Assembly (NCBI GenBank): GCA_009829735.1
Contig: CM020620.1
Location: 26,568,951 to 26,632,950 of the forward strand
Source of the DNA: Pyropia yezoensis
Lineage: Eukaryota > Rhodophyta > Bangiophyceae > Bangiales > Bangiaceae
Reading direction: 5' to 3'
DNA: 64,000 nt
Position numbers and translations under genes: made by a program. Below are positions 31,263-43,681 of the stretch, in pieces; positions within the stretch are counted from its first letter, which is position 1, and each line of letters starts with the position of its first letter. Under the pieces are notes generated by a model, which saw only the letters and a program-made list of their open reading frames with translations, searched no databases and was not told where the DNA came from.

Positions 31263-34200
31263 AAGAGGGACATCTCCGCAAAGGGGCCAGGCCCCCCCGA
31301 GTCCGCCAACGGTAGAGCAGGTACCTCGGCCGACGAAGCAGGACCGGCATCACCCCGGCCACTCCCGGCGTCGTCCATCATGACGTCGCCCGGAGTGTGG
31401 CCCCGGCGCCCGCGCACCGCCCGGATCCCGCCGCTTCCCTCGTCAACCGATGGGGTGCCAAGTAGCAGGGTCGCCCGAATCCAGTTGCGGCCGCGTAGAT
31501 GGCCGGGAGGCCGAATTTGGAGTCGCTGTGGGACGGGGCGCGGATTATTTTGCACCCCGTCCCAACGATGGGGGGGGGGGGATGGGTGCCTCGACTTGAC
31601 AGATTTCATTGGCGTATTACTTTGCAGCCAGAGTGTGGAGAAGATGCCAGGGGGGGCGGGAAGGAGAGGGGGGGGAGAGGGGGGGGGGCGCCGGGGTCTT
31701 GTGCTCTCCATGCGGGTGAAACGGCTGTGCCGCCCTCAGAGCCGGCTGGCGCTGCTACCGCGCAGTTGCGAGTCACGGAATGTCTTGACGTGCTGGCGGT
31801 TTGTCGCTTTGCGTGGTGCCACGCGGGTGGTGGCGGGGAGGTTCTGGCGTAGTGGGCGCGAAAGCGGGTGTGAAGAACGGGGGCACGGTTGGGCGTGCCT
31901 TTCCCGGTCGTGCTTGCAGACGGCGGAGTTGGTGCCTGGCGAAGAGACACGGCGGAGGGGGGGGAGAGGGGGGAGGGGGTGAGGTGGACGTCAGCTGAGA
32001 CCAAGAGCAAAACTAGTGGCAACACACTTTCGAGAAGAGCTGGATAGCGATCGCGAGCGGCGGCATCTTGGCTACCCCCCCCCCTCCCTCTGAATCACAT
32101 GCCCCCTTTTCCTCTCCCATCTGTCCAAGAAGCGGTGATTGTCCCTCCCTGACCCCCTTCCTCGTCCTCACGAATTGGCGCAGGGGGGGAAATAATGCGT
32201 GCCCCGGCCGCCAGATGGGCCCCGATACATGCATCCCCCCTCCCATTGCCATAGAGGTGGAAAAGGTCACCCTAGTTGGGGAGTCGGCTATGTTGAGGCC
32301 CCCACCGCCGCTACGCACCCGTGCGCGCGGCCGACGCGCCGTCGTCAGCCACGCGAAAGGTGGCACGCTCAGGTGTGGAATAGCTCGTGAGTCTTGTCTC
32401 CATGCCCGGCGCGCCTGAATTGTGAGCAGCCGCGGTGGGATTATCCCTCTCGTAACAGGACGCGGAAGCCCCCACAAGAGCTCGGAAAGACCCCAGTGGA
32501 GCTACGCTCTACCCCATCAATTCGTTTGCTGTGGAGTCGGTCCCCTCCGCAACGGTCTCATCGCGGGACTTTGTGAATGACTGCGCCTTTCTCATCGTCG
32601 ACTTCACGGGCCGCTTCCAGACGCAGCGGATTGAGTCCACTCAGTAGCCACGGAATTAACTGGGCTGATCCAGTATGACGTACTCGGGTGGGAAGCCCGG
32701 GCAGTTCTTAGAGCATACCAGGAGTTGCTCAGAGTACCACTCTTGGTTTAGCGTACGAGTATTGCGCCATTTTAGAGACCAGCAAACGCGTACCAGCGCG
32801 TCGTCGACTGCGAGCAAGCAGCTTTTATAAACTCGCTTGAAGGTGCGTGCTTTTCTTACGTAGATTTATTCCTAGATATCTGCCAAGCGTACGGTCAAAA
32901 GTGCCGCAAATAGCGTACCGCAAGCCTTCTTGTGGGCAAGATGGTCGGAATGAAGGCTCATGAGACTCTCCTCAGTGCCATGAAGTTCCCCCATTGACTT
33001 CAAAGTAGATGACATCCATCTGAGAAACGATAATATCTACGCAGTGGCCGTAGTGTTTTGTCCGACAGCATACCTGGCAAAATGACGTTCGAACATCATA
33101 CTTGAGCTTACATTTTGGACGCTAGAGTGGGCGTATGCGTACCAGGCACACATGGAGACACTTCAGAGCGTATGCGTAGTACGTATGAAACATGCACGCG
33201 TAATACGCCTGTTTTGAGTACGCTTGGCAGCCCCTGGAGTAAATCCAGCCACAGCCAATCCCATTTTAAACGAATGTATTTAAGCGCGTGGGTGGAGACT
33301 TCCCAATGGAAGACCAACCATGTACACCAAGATGAACCGAATCAACATGGAGTTGTCTAGAACGCGTCCCACAGGCCACGAAATTGGGCGTGGTTGGGGT
33401 TCGTGTCGTTGGGTGGGTCCGCACCAACCCCCCACCAAAGAAATGAAAAGTATACGACGAAAATGGCAGGCACTCGAGTGGAGGCCCGGATGACGGCGCC
33501 AGGGATAAGACCTGTACCGATTGAAGGGGCGATCGTTCCAGCATGCTTATTGGTGTACTAAGCTTCTTCCGCGATGGTCGTGCGTCGCCTGTCCTCAGGG
33601 TGGGTCAACGTTCTTGACGATCCGTCTCGCTGCGTCTCCTTCAGCGATTCCGCCACCCTCCCTCGGTAAGGCGGCCGGCAGGGGGGAAACCTACCGCGCC
33701 ACGTATACATCTCAGAGAAACTTTGCATGGTCGAGATGCCATGAAAGCGGGCCATTGTGGGCTTCACGGCCCTTTGTTGTCTGTCGCACTGGCCACGCGG
33801 TTTGAGTGTACACACGCGTGATCGACAGGGGACCAAAAGGACACGTCCTGGCAGGAATCAGCACTCTGAGGACGAGTACCCTCCGCCTGATCACCCATTT
33901 AGGGGCCATTGCGAGGCAGTGCAGGTCGATGGACGGTCGATAGTCAAAAGGGGCGCCGTAAAATGCGGGCCCACCAGTGGTTACCACGACCCGCCGCGCT
34001 GTTGCATCTGTAAGAGCCCTTTGTGTGCGTGGCGACGCGTCTCCCGCATGGTCAGGGGGCGCAGTAAAGCGAGAGGCCCTGCATGTCGAAGGCCCTCTTG
34101 CGGCTCTCACGGGCTGTCGTGTCGTCGTGTGCACTGGGCACTCCTTGGGTAATGGGAAGACGCCTCTCCGGAGCGTGTATGCTGCGCGGCGCCGGGCGGG

Positions 34201-34692
34201 GCGCTGCGGATAGCGACCCGGGAGGTGCCCTGAGGGGATTCACGTTGTGGTGTCGGCTGGGCGGGCCGTGAGCGCGTGGCCACGCCTCCACAGCTGTTGT
34301 TGGCTGCGGTAGCGTGTCGCGGCGAGTGGGGTCACCGCTGCGCAGGGAGCGGGCATCAGTCGTCGCCTGGACGGGTTGCCACTCATTCCTCTGAGTCATT
34401 GCGTCGGTAGCTGGTCCCCCGCGGTTGCGGACTTGGTCCTGGCCTCCCTTGTTTCCTTGGGTTCCTCGTACCTTGTCCTGCTGTACCGGTTGACTTCTTG
34501 GTTACACGTTCCGTCGTTACCCGGCTTGTTGAACGCTTCCTTGACGGTCCGCTACGTCCAGTGAGCCCGCTGGTACTGGGACATGTTGCCGCCTGGCACG
34601 GGATGCCTGGACGGTTGCACGTCGGTACCAGCACTTGGCTGCGGGAGACCATCGGTGCCACGTCCGTCGTCCGTCTTGTTCCCGTCGGTCTC
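31263..34692. other. No gene recognised
   Basis: Mixed-composition DNA between two retroelement remnants. Poly-G/C-rich to about 32.4 kb, then AT-richer (32.6-33.4 kb) with many stops in all frames. No frame has credible composition or motif and no repeat structure was evident. Confidence 0.4.
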
Positions 34693-34775
34693 CGATGAAC
34701 TTGTGGGGACGGAGTGTCTCCTCAAGTAGAGTGAGTTGTCTTGATGAGCACCCCTCAGCAACTAGCTGAGGGGTG
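34693..34775 (-). mobile_element. Left fragment of the older host element
   Basis: The reverse complement matches the antisense-ORF region of the nested element at about 36,450-36,530 (CCCCTCAGCTAGTTGCTGAG.. through CACAAGTTCATCG), then homology ends. Together with 44,151-45,820 it is the element that was split by the nested insertion. The last five bases, GGGTG, are the target-site duplication. Confidence 0.7.
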
Positions 34776-35244
34776 TCTGGCAAAAACCACGTGCACACAC
34801 GACACCCAAGTTGAGGCGGTGTACAAGGGCTGCCTCCCGTGTCGGGGGAACCGGAAGAAGTGCAAGTCGCACACTCTCTGTCCCTGTTGTGGGGCAAACC
34901 CCCCACTGACAAACAAGAGGATGGTGTGTGGTCCAACAGTCTCTTGGTCGGGACGGGGACGCAGGGCCTAGCCCCGCTGTCCCTCCCCTTATCCCCCCAG
35001 GGTCCACTCAGAATCTCGCCACTCAGAATCTCCCACCCCAGCACCTGCCCACCGGGCCACACGAAAATTCAAGACGATAAATGCAGAAAACCCTCAAATC
35101 CAAGTTGGATTTACTACTAAGCTAACTATCCCAAACTTAGGGAATATGGACCCAAATGCAGGGGGAGGAACGGATCAGGCTAGTGGCCTGCCGCCCCTTG
35201 CATGGCACGTGTTGCCCCCCTACCTGGGGGTCAATACTGCCACA
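34776..35244 (-). repeat. 3' LTR of the nested element
   Basis: Plus-strand ends TCTGGCAAAAACC and TACTGCCACA; 469 bp. Contains the hairpin AAATC-CAAGTTG-GATTT at 35096-35112. Confidence 0.88.
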
Positions 35245-35583
35245 CTCCCCTCTCCTCAGTTCCGACCGACCCGGTCGGCCCTGTGAGGGGGTGCGTAAAC
35301 GCACGTCTCGGCGTTGGGGGCGCGACTTGCTGTCCCCCCCTTGAGTACGTAACGCGGATGTGGAGCCGGTCACGTTGACCGACCCTCTCTTCAAGCTTGC
35401 CCCTTCGGCAGCTTGCTCTCCTCGGTTCACACTTCACCATCACCACCACCTCCCCTTCACCTTCCACGGGGCCGCCCCACGCTGGGGAGGCCACCCGTCT
35501 ACCCACGATCCGAGTCCCCGTCAACTCGAGGCGGGTCTCGTGCCGCTGTAGCCAGGGCGTCTCTCCCCAACTTGGGGAGAGCC

Positions 35584-37527
35584 ATGGCGACCCCGGGAGT
35601 GGAGACGGACTCTCTTGACGAGCGTATGGAGGACACCTCCTACGGTGCAGCGCCCGCCGGGACTTCCGGCGGGGGCTCCGCGATCGCTCCGGGGGATGGG
35701 ACTCCCGCGTCACCCGGCTTTGGGTTGGCGGCGGGATCTCCCCCGGAGGCGGGACAAGTTGTCCCGCGTGAGGCCTTGGGGCGGTGGTTTTACCCCGCTT
35801 GGCCTCTCTATGAGGAGGGGTTAAATGTTCTTCGCTGTGGCCGACTTGGCGCAGCGATGGGTCGGGTATGGGACCGCCTACGGGAGAGGTATCCCCGTAG
35901 GGTCGGGTTCCCTGCCGGCTTCAGGACGGACCAGTTTGCCTTCCTGGACGATGAGGAGGTCGAAGACATACAGCGGGCCAATGCCATGGTGGACCGCGGG
36001 GGAACTACCCCGGGTCCCGGCGACTTGCCGACCTTTACTTGGGACGCGGTGGCAACTCGTCCCCCGTACCTTCATGAGGCCGATCCGCACACTCATCACT
36101 TTGATGTGCGGATGGAGAAGGACCTCCGGCGAGGTCCCTACTTGGTGACCTCGGCTCAACTTGAGTTTCCGCAGCAGTCTGCTGCCAGTAAGGAGCTGTA
36201 CTATCCGAAGAAGCCCGAGTGGTGGCCTCAAGTTGAGGTCCCCTACGGGTTCCCGGCGTTGCTGCCACGGTTGCTCGACCACTTCGGCTCCGTCATGTTG
36301 ACGGCTGTCCCTGAACACCTGGTGTGGGCCATGTTGGCCACCGAGTGGCTCCTTGAGGTCATGTCGACCTGGGTGTCTTGTGTTCAGCGGCGGGGGATGC
36401 TCTGGCATCTTCCCCTCCGGCTTATCCAAGGTTTGGAACAGCTCACCCCTCAGCTAGTTGCTGAGGGGTGCTCATCAGGACAACTCACTCTACTTGAGGA
36501 GATGCTCCGCCTCCACAAGTTCATCGAGTGGGAGAGTATTGAGCACAAGTTGCGCCGCCCCACTCGTGGGCCTAAGGACGATGGCGCAATTCGCCAGTTC
36601 GTGTGGGTCGCTCGTGAACTTCACGACGGCCGGGTGGTCCTACGAGAGGGGTTGGGCATCAGGGACTACCCGTATGCCCCGGGAGTGGATCGCCACACTG
36701 CGCCACCCCCGGACAAGGCCATAGTTATTGCCGTGCCCTCATATGATGACCATATGACTCAACCCACTACGGGGGCCCCAAGTCGGGGTCGCAGTTACAC
36801 CCGGGTCCCGCCACCTCGGCGTGCCCCGCCGCTTCCTCCTGTCCCCTACCAGCCGGACGGGGACATCCCGATTAGCGTGGCCATTGAGTCATCCACCCCG
36901 GTGTCCCCCAACTTGGGGGCCACCCTCCTGACGGTATACCCCAAGTTGGTGCTACCGCCCACGCCTCTAACCTCAGAGATGATGATCACCACGTTGGTGC
37001 GCACCATTTCCTGGTTGGCCGCGTCGACCGCAACCCTTCAAAGTTCCGAGACTCCTCAACTTGAGGAGCGCGTTCGTACTGCAGTGGCGACCGCGAGTTG
37101 CGAGTCGGTGGCGGAGTTTATGACGGCCGAGTTGGCTCGCATTGGGGCTATTATGCCCCAGCCAGCCCCACTTGGGCGTGGCAAACGTCGAGCGAGTCGG
37201 GCATACTCGCCTCCTCGCCGTCGTCGCCGACACTCGCGGCGCTCTCCCTCCGTGTCGGAAGACGAGTTTTCTTACTCCGTCTCGGAGTCCTCGACTCCGT
37301 CAGAGTCGGAGTCGGTCCGGCGTCTGCGTCGCCAACTTGCGCGCAAGACTAAGCAGAAGAGCAGCCACGGTCGTCGCCACTTGCGCGACCGTGAGGGGCG
37401 CGGCGGTTCCGACTTGGAGCCGCCGCCCCCGCCGACGGGTGGGGAACGTTATCGGCGTGGGTCTCGCCGCTCGCCTCCACGTGAGGGTGAGGGCCGTGGG
37501 GTTGGAGAGTCTAGCATGCATGCCTAG
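35584..37527 (+). CDS. Antisense ORF of the chromodomain element, unknown 647-aa protein
   Basis: Lies between the integrase/chromodomain end and the 3' LTR, on the strand opposite to gag-pol. I chose the ATG at 35584 (MATPGVETDSLDERMEDTSY); the frame is open upstream to 35413 without an ATG. Regions: acidic/Gly N-terminus; a conserved globular part (GRWFYPAWPLYEEGLNVLRC.., LPTFTWDAVATRPPYLHEAD.., YYPKKPEWWPQVEVPYGFPA); a Pro-rich middle; a helical part (PQLEERVRTAVATASCES); and an Arg/Ser-rich tail (RAYSPPRRRRRHSRRSPS, SESSTPSESESVRRLRRQLA). A second copy at 44.2-45.0 kb keeps the frame over about 270 codons, with mostly synonymous or conservative changes, so it is a real gene. No known domain. 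Possibly nucleic-acid binding. Confidence 0.7.
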   Translation: MATPGVETDSLDERMEDTSYGAAPAGTSGGGSAIAPGDGTPASPGFGLAAGSPPEAGQVVPREALGRWFYPAWPLYEEGLNVLRCGRLGAAMGRVWDRLRERYPRRVGFPAGFRTDQFAFLDDEEVEDIQRANAMVDRGGTTPGPGDLPTFTWDAVATRPPYLHEADPHTHHFDVRMEKDLRRGPYLVTSAQLEFPQQSAASKELYYPKKPEWWPQVEVPYGFPALLPRLLDHFGSVMLTAVPEHLVWAMLATEWLLEVMSTWVSCVQRRGMLWHLPLRLIQGLEQLTPQLVAEGCSSGQLTLLEEMLRLHKFIEWESIEHKLRRPTRGPKDDGAIRQFVWVARELHDGRVVLREGLGIRDYPYAPGVDRHTAPPPDKAIVIAVPSYDDHMTQPTTGAPSRGRSYTRVPPPRRAPPLPPVPYQPDGDIPISVAIESSTPVSPNLGATLLTVYPKLVLPPTPLTSEMMITTLVRTISWLAASTATLQSSETPQLEERVRTAVATASCESVAEFMTAELARIGAIMPQPAPLGRGKRRASRAYSPPRRRRRHSRRSPSVSEDEFSYSVSESSTPSESESVRRLRRQLARKTKQKSSHGRRHLRDREGRGGSDLEPPPPPTGGERYRRGSRRSPPREGEGRGVGESSMHA

Positions 37528-37638
37528 TTGGCAGCTGCCTTTGTTGTGAGAGCGTGAAGGTTAGGGCTGTAGTTAAAAGCCACTCTGCGTACCACTTCGA
37601 CTTGAAGCACTCTCTTGGCACTGTTGCTCGGCCTTCCC

Positions 37639-40600
37639 TCACGTTGAGGGAGGGCTGTTAGGGTCTATCTCATTCCGGGCACAGTACGCCCGGACCTTCT
37701 CAGCGGGAAGGTCCTCCACATACTCCCACGTATCATCCTTGGCTTTGTAGCCAAACCAACGCACCCTCAACAAGAGGCGGTCAGTGTCCTCATCCCATCC
37801 GTGGTCGATGAACTTATCGAACACGTATTCCTGCGGGCCCTGTTTGGCCGCCGGCAGTGAGGGGAGGCGCCACGCTTCCAAAGCACGCGCCCAAGCTGGG
37901 TCGCCAGCAGGCGGTGGTGCAACTTTGACCACGTCCTGTCCGTTCACTGTGCGGACCCCATCGTCACTTTCGATGGTGAAGCGCCGCCCATCAGTACGAA
38001 GGACCTGGTACGGCCCCTTCGTCTGGAATACCAACTTACCCCCAGTTGGGGTGTGTGAGTGTACCAGCACCCAGTCACCCTGCTCGGGGACATGCTTAGC
38101 ATTGCGCACCTTTTTGTCAAAGGTACGCTTGTAGCGCTTTTGCGCTTTGTCCATCTCAGCCCTGACTTTAGGGATGAGGCTTTCAAGCCTAGCAGCGAAC
38201 TCCGCCTTACTCTCAGTAGGAGTAGGCGTACTGCCGCCATCCTCCCTAGTTGGGTACGGCCGCCGCACGGCAATAGACCGCACGCGACGGGGGGTCACAA
38301 AAGCGAGGGGTACTTCCCCGGTAGATGAGTGAACCTGCGAATTGTAGGCGGTAGTAAGAATAGAAATGTATGGTCCCACGTCTTCACGTGCTCACTCACA
38401 TAGTGGCGCAGCTGCGTAACAATAGTTTTGTTGAAGCGCTCCACCTGCCCGTTGGTTTGCGGGTGGTAAGGGGTAGCATAGTTTGCCTTAACCCCCAACA
38501 TATCCAGCACTCCCTGAAACAGTACAGACGCAAATTGCGGTCCATTGTCCGATAGTGTACTATCCGGAATGCCATACGCGGCAACCCAGTGATCTAGGAA
38601 GGCTGAAACGACCGACATGGCCGTGATCTCTGCCAGTGGGATCGCTCCCGTAAGTGTCGTGAAGCGGTCACAGATGACCAGGAGGTACTGGTTGCCCTCC
38701 TCGGTCACTGGCAGTGGCCCAAGGATATCCATCGCCAACGCGGCGAAGGGCTCCTTGGCCGAGAACAATAGCATAGCCGTAGTAGGCCGCCGTTCCATCA
38801 GACGGTTCTGTGCACAACTTGTGCAGGCAGCCACCCAACTGTAGATGTCCACCACCATGGACGGCCAGTAGTACCTGGTCCTCGGGGTCTGGTACAGTTT
38901 ACTAGACCCCAGGTGTCCACCCGTGGGAGCGTTGTGCTCCCTCTCAAGGATACTGTCCTTGAGGGATGCGGGGACGACAAGTTGTTCGGTCCCCTGGAAT
39001 ACCCCCCTCCTCATGAGGAGGTTATCGTCTCCCAGAAAGAACCGCGTCTCCGCCACTGTATCCAGTGTATCCCTCTGCGACTTGCAGAAGGGATCCTCGG
39101 CCTGTGCCTGCACCACCTCGTCAAGGGACAGGGGCAAGTACTTCTTGTTCCCTGGCGCCTCGGGGTTCAACGCCTGACCCGAGCGCGTGACTACCCCCAC
39201 GATGGGGATGTCCTCATCGACTGGGTTAGTGTCCAGCCCCTCGGTAGGTACCCGAGAGAGACCGTCGGCAAGGGCATGTTGCCTGCCAGGTCGGTACTCA
39301 ATATCAAAGTTGAAGGGTGCCAGTCGCACCCTCCACCGGCTGAGGCGAGTATTCGTACAGTCCGTCTTGAAGATGAACTGCAACGCGCGGTGGTCACAGC
39401 GGATGAGGAACTTCTCACCCTCTAGGTAGTGACGAAGTGACGTCACCGCCCACACCACTGCGAGTCCTTCCAACTCGGTGACTCCGTAGTTCTTCTCGGC
39501 CGATTTCAGCCCCTTGCTGAAGTATCCCACCGGCAAGTACTCCTTGTCCGGCTGCTGCTGAAGCAACACACAACCAAGTTGGTCATAGCTAGCGTCCACA
39601 TCCAAGATGTAGTGGCCTCCCAACCTGGCAATAGCCAGGATAGGGGGCTTCAGCAGAAGGTCCCGAAGAGTCTCAAAGGATTCCTGCTCCACCCGACTTG
39701 GGGGAGGCAGGTTCTTCGGTAGTGTTGAGCTCATTAACTCATTCAACGGCTTCGCCACCTTGGCGAAGCCCTTGGTGAAACGTCGGTACACGTTACACAT
39801 CCCGAGGAAGCTCCTCATCTGGGTCTGGGTCCGGGTACTGAGCCTTACGGATGGCCCTCAAGTTCTTCTCGTTGACACTGAGACGCCCCGGACGGACAAC
39901 ATGTCCCAAGTATTCCACCTCTTGAGTGAAGAGGTGGCACTTACTCGCCTTTAGTGACACACCGGCGTCAGCAAGTAGCTTGAACACCTGGCCAAGATGG
40001 CCAATGTGTTCCTCCGGACTTCGGGAGAACACAATGATATCGTCTAGGTACACGAGACAGATCTGCCACCGTACGCCGGCCAGAATCATGTCCATAGCGC
40101 GCTGGAAAGTTGCCGGCGCGTTACACAGACCAAACGGTAGACGCTTGCACTGGTAGGTACCACAGTGACAGGTAAAGGTAGTTTTATGCCTGTCCTCCGG
40201 GGCAATGGGAGTTTGCCAGTACCCCGCGTTACAGTCCAGGGTAGAGAACACGTTCGCCTCCCCCAGAGAGTCCAGACAGTCGTCCATCCTAGGTAGGGGA
40301 TAACTGTCCTTCACCGTGCTCTCGTTGAGCTTACGGTAGTCGATACAGAACCGGGGGGTCCCATCAACTTTGGGGACGATAACCACCGGACTCGCCCACT
40401 CGGCGTTGCTGGCCTCGATCACATCGAGGGCCTCCGTGTGAGCGACTTGCTCCTTAACGAGGGCCCTTGAACGGGGTCCTCCCCTGTACGGTTGTTGGCG
40501 TATAGGGGGTGCACCAGGCGTCAACTCGATCCGGTGTTGGGTGGCTCTCATGAGTCCCAATTGACCATCCCACAACTTGTGATATTGGTCCAAGAGGCGT

Positions 40601-41619
40601 TCAACTTGAACCCTCAACCTGGGTGGAACACCCTCCATGTTCACATGGGGCCGAGGAGAGGCGGCCGACTTGGCTTGATGCTTCTCCTTTCCGGACTTCG
40701 GGTCGCTACTTGCGCCCGCGTTGAGGGTGACCGCTACTACCGGTCCCTCGTGTTGGTCGATATAGCCGAACTTGGCTCCCGACTTGAAGTACTGGGGCGA
40801 CGAGCTCAGGTTCATCACCTGGATCCTCCACGGGATCCCGGCTTTGGAGTCCATCGTGCCAAGGGCAACATGCACTTGGTGCTTGCGAGCAAGACGGGGA
40901 TAAGGGTGCACCAACCCGTTCCCCGTATAATCAGTTACAACGTCAACGTGCGCCACCGAGTTGGGGGGCAACGTGACTTTACGGGCTAAACGCAGGGTAG
41001 CAGTAAACCCTTCCCTCACAGAGCAAACAGGCTTCGACTGTGAGACTGTCACAGAAGCCACAGACTTTCCCTTACCATGGATGGGGATAGTCTCCCCATT
41101 CATCAAATTGACCCAGTACTCAGGGCCACAAATCAAAGGCACTTGTGTAACAACATAAGGGGTACCCAGAAGCAGGGGTACCGATATATTCTCAACTACA
41201 CCATAGGTCACGTCGACCTCATGGGTCCCCAACCTAGTTGGTAGGGTCACGGCACCAACGATGGGAAGTACCCCACCATTGATGTCAATCATATGGTCAG
41301 CTTTGGATCTCCAGCGTTCGAGCTTCACCTCCTTTGGTAATAGCGACTTGCGTATCAAGGAGGCTCCTGACCCGGTATCAAGTACGATACGGGCACAACA
41401 GGCGCGGCCGGGGGCAAGTTGTACCCGTCCAGCCACCTGGAAGTTCTCACCCGTCAGCACCGCGATGACCCGACGTGGGTTTACGTTCTTGGGGAGTCCT
41501 ACCCGAGGTGGGCGGACTCCCTTAGGTCGCCGCAGTATCCGGCACGGTTGGTTTGTCCTCTTGGCCCACTTGGCCGAGGCTGCCGTTGTGAGCTTCGGAC
41601 GGCCAGCTCCAACGGTCAT
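37639..41619 (-). CDS. pol polyprotein of the nested chromodomain element (two frame breaks)
   Basis: Begins at ATG 41619, overlapping the gag stop as ATGA. Protease LDTGSGASLI; RT with GTPRFCIDYRKLNES and LVYLDDIIVFS; RNase H with DVDASYDQLGCVLLQ; integrase with its zinc-finger part (REHNAPTGGH..CTSCAQN) and the DDE core (MDILGPLP..LSDNGPQF..NGQVERFNK); GPY/F-like region; and a C-terminal chromodomain (DKFIDHGWDEDTDRLLLRVR.., DDTWEYVEDLP), stop at 37639. The frame shifts near 39,820 within a CTGGGT-type microsatellite and again near 38,340. Each may be a mutation or a sequencing error. The chromodomain places it among chromoviruses, which use it to target chromatin. Confidence 0.9.
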
Positions 41620-43562
41620 TCGTTTCCCGCCGACTTGGCGTCCGAATCTGAGGGCGAGGAGGAAGACGACGAGTCCGAGGACGACGTGTCCGCCTCCTCC
41701 GCCGAGGGTGTGGCGACAGCGACGACCGTTCGAGACCCACCCTCGCGGCGTGAACGTACTTCGTTCGTAACCGACTTCTTACTCGCATTCCTAACAAGTT
41801 GTTGGATGCGTTCACTCAACTTGGGGCAATCATATGCTCAGTGTCCATCGGAGTTGCAGTTCCAACACCGATGGTCAGTTCCCGGAGGGGTCTTTTCAAC
41901 TGGGGAAGATGATGAGATACCCTGGGAAGTTCCCACGGCAGCTACCACCCTCTCCTTGCGGATTCGGCGTGCCTCTCTCAACTCTCTGACCTGGCGCGCC
42001 TCCGCACGTTCCTTGGCCGACTCGGCCTGACGCTCCTGGCGTTGTTCCTCCCGCAACTTGCGGTAGGCCTCACCTCTGCGGTAAGCGAACCTAGCCAACT
42101 CGGCCAGGGTCGCCCGAGCAGTGTTATGCTCCCGGGTCTCCATCCGGACTGACCAATGGAGTCCCTCCACAAACCGACTCTTCACCACAGCTTGTGGATG
42201 AAGAAACCCACAAAGATTGTTGAGCTTACGGACTCGCTCCGCAAAGGACAACTCGTCCTCCGCCTCTTCCTGATGGGCTTGCGTAACCTCCTCGACTTGA
42301 GAAGCCAACGCCGCTTCATCAACCATGGCTCTCAACAACCAGTTGACGAGCTCCAAATAGGACGTCACCTCCCCAGCGCCTCCACTTGAGGAGCTGGGCA
42401 TGACGGACATAAGTTCTGTCCGCAGGTCTCCCTTCGTAAACTCCTGTAGCATGTAAAAAGCCATGCCTTCACTTATGGCATTGTCGTCACAGGCTTTTGT
42501 GAAACGACGTAGGAACTCAAAGACACGGAGGGGGGGAGTTCCATCCCACTCCGCTTTGTGCCCAAAAGAATGAAGTGCATTCTTCTTGGCACGGCCCATG
42601 GCTCGGGCCTGGTCAGGACCATACGCCACCGACTTGTTGGGGAGGGCGTAGGTCTCACAATCAAAGATCCTCTGGTAGACCGGGTTGGCTACCTGGATCT
42701 TCGGCGGCACTTCACGTTGAGGGAACAGCCGCTGTGGCACTGGGGCAAGTTCACCCTCCGTGCCCATAGTCTGGCGCGGCGCGCTTGGTGTAGCCGCCGG
42801 CGTTTCCGGGGGGAACTCCCCCATGAAGGGCGTACGCCCCACCGAGTATGGTGTGGCTCCCTCGTTGGGAGTCACAGGTGTCGCCCCTGGTTCGGGGCGG
42901 CCTGAGATAGGCGTGAGGAGGGATTCCCCCTGCGCCCGCGGGCTCGAAAGCCCCGATCCGGTCTGGACATTGAGGCCATCTGGCAAACTCGCCACAATCT
43001 GATTCAGAATAGTATTCGTCATCGTGACCACCAGGTCCGGCAAAGTCTGCCGCAACATATTGGTCGCCTCCCGACGGACAGTTTCCGCAAGGAGTGGATT
43101 GACGACTCCAGTTGAGTCTCGGTCCGCCTCCGGGAGTCCACCAGAAGGGTAACCACGTTCCTCAGAGGTCTCAACCGGGGGCATGGGCGCGAGCCCATCG
43201 CTGACCAACGGAGGTCCGCCGTCCTCCAAAAGCCTAGTTGGCGACGGCTCCAAGCCAAAGTTGGCTCCAACCCGAGTGGAACCCGCGGGGACAGTCCTCA
43301 CCCCTTGGGACGTTCCCGTTGAGTAAACCACACGGTGGCCAGACTTCGGCCCACCCACATCAGAAGTGTCACCCGAGTGAACTCCCGACTGAGTCGGGGT
43401 GGCCTGTTGCCCGCCCGCACTTCCAGTCCTGCTGGCTTGAGGGACCTCCAGTCCCTCTGCGACCCCAGGTAAACCCACCTGTGTCTCACCAGTATTCAAA
43501 GGCACTGAAGTACGTGCGTCACCCGTGTACTCCCCGGACCACGGGGGGTCCGAACTAGCCAT
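41616..43562 (-). CDS. gag of the nested element with UGA in the zinc knuckle
   Basis: ATG at 43562 (MASSDPPWSG); capsid core RVFEFLRRFTKACDDNAISE and GEVTSYLELVNWLLRAMVDE; coiled-coil-like basic region (RKLREEQRQERQAESAKERA); then the nucleocapsid knuckle CWNCNSDGH-stop-AYDC at 41838. The stop replaces one residue of CX2CX4HX4C (probably Trp TGG to TGA). The frame continues open beyond it to a Ser/Asp-rich end, stop at 41616, which overlaps the pol ATG. Either one inactivating mutation or readthrough. Confidence 0.85.
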
Positions 43563-43662
43563 GTTGGCTGACGATCCGTATGACACGGTCCAAGTCCACC
43601 GTTCCTCTGGGACAGAGGGCCCCCTACACCCGGGTGCACCCGGAGGTAAAGTTTACCTCTAT

Positions 43663-43680
43663 CCCCTGCTGCTCCACCAA
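43663..43680 (-). other. Primer-binding site of the nested element
   Basis: Minus-strand TGGTGGAGCAGCAGGGGA, one base after the 5' LTR; identical over 16 bases to the PBS of element 1. Confidence 0.85.
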
Positions 43681-43681
43681 A

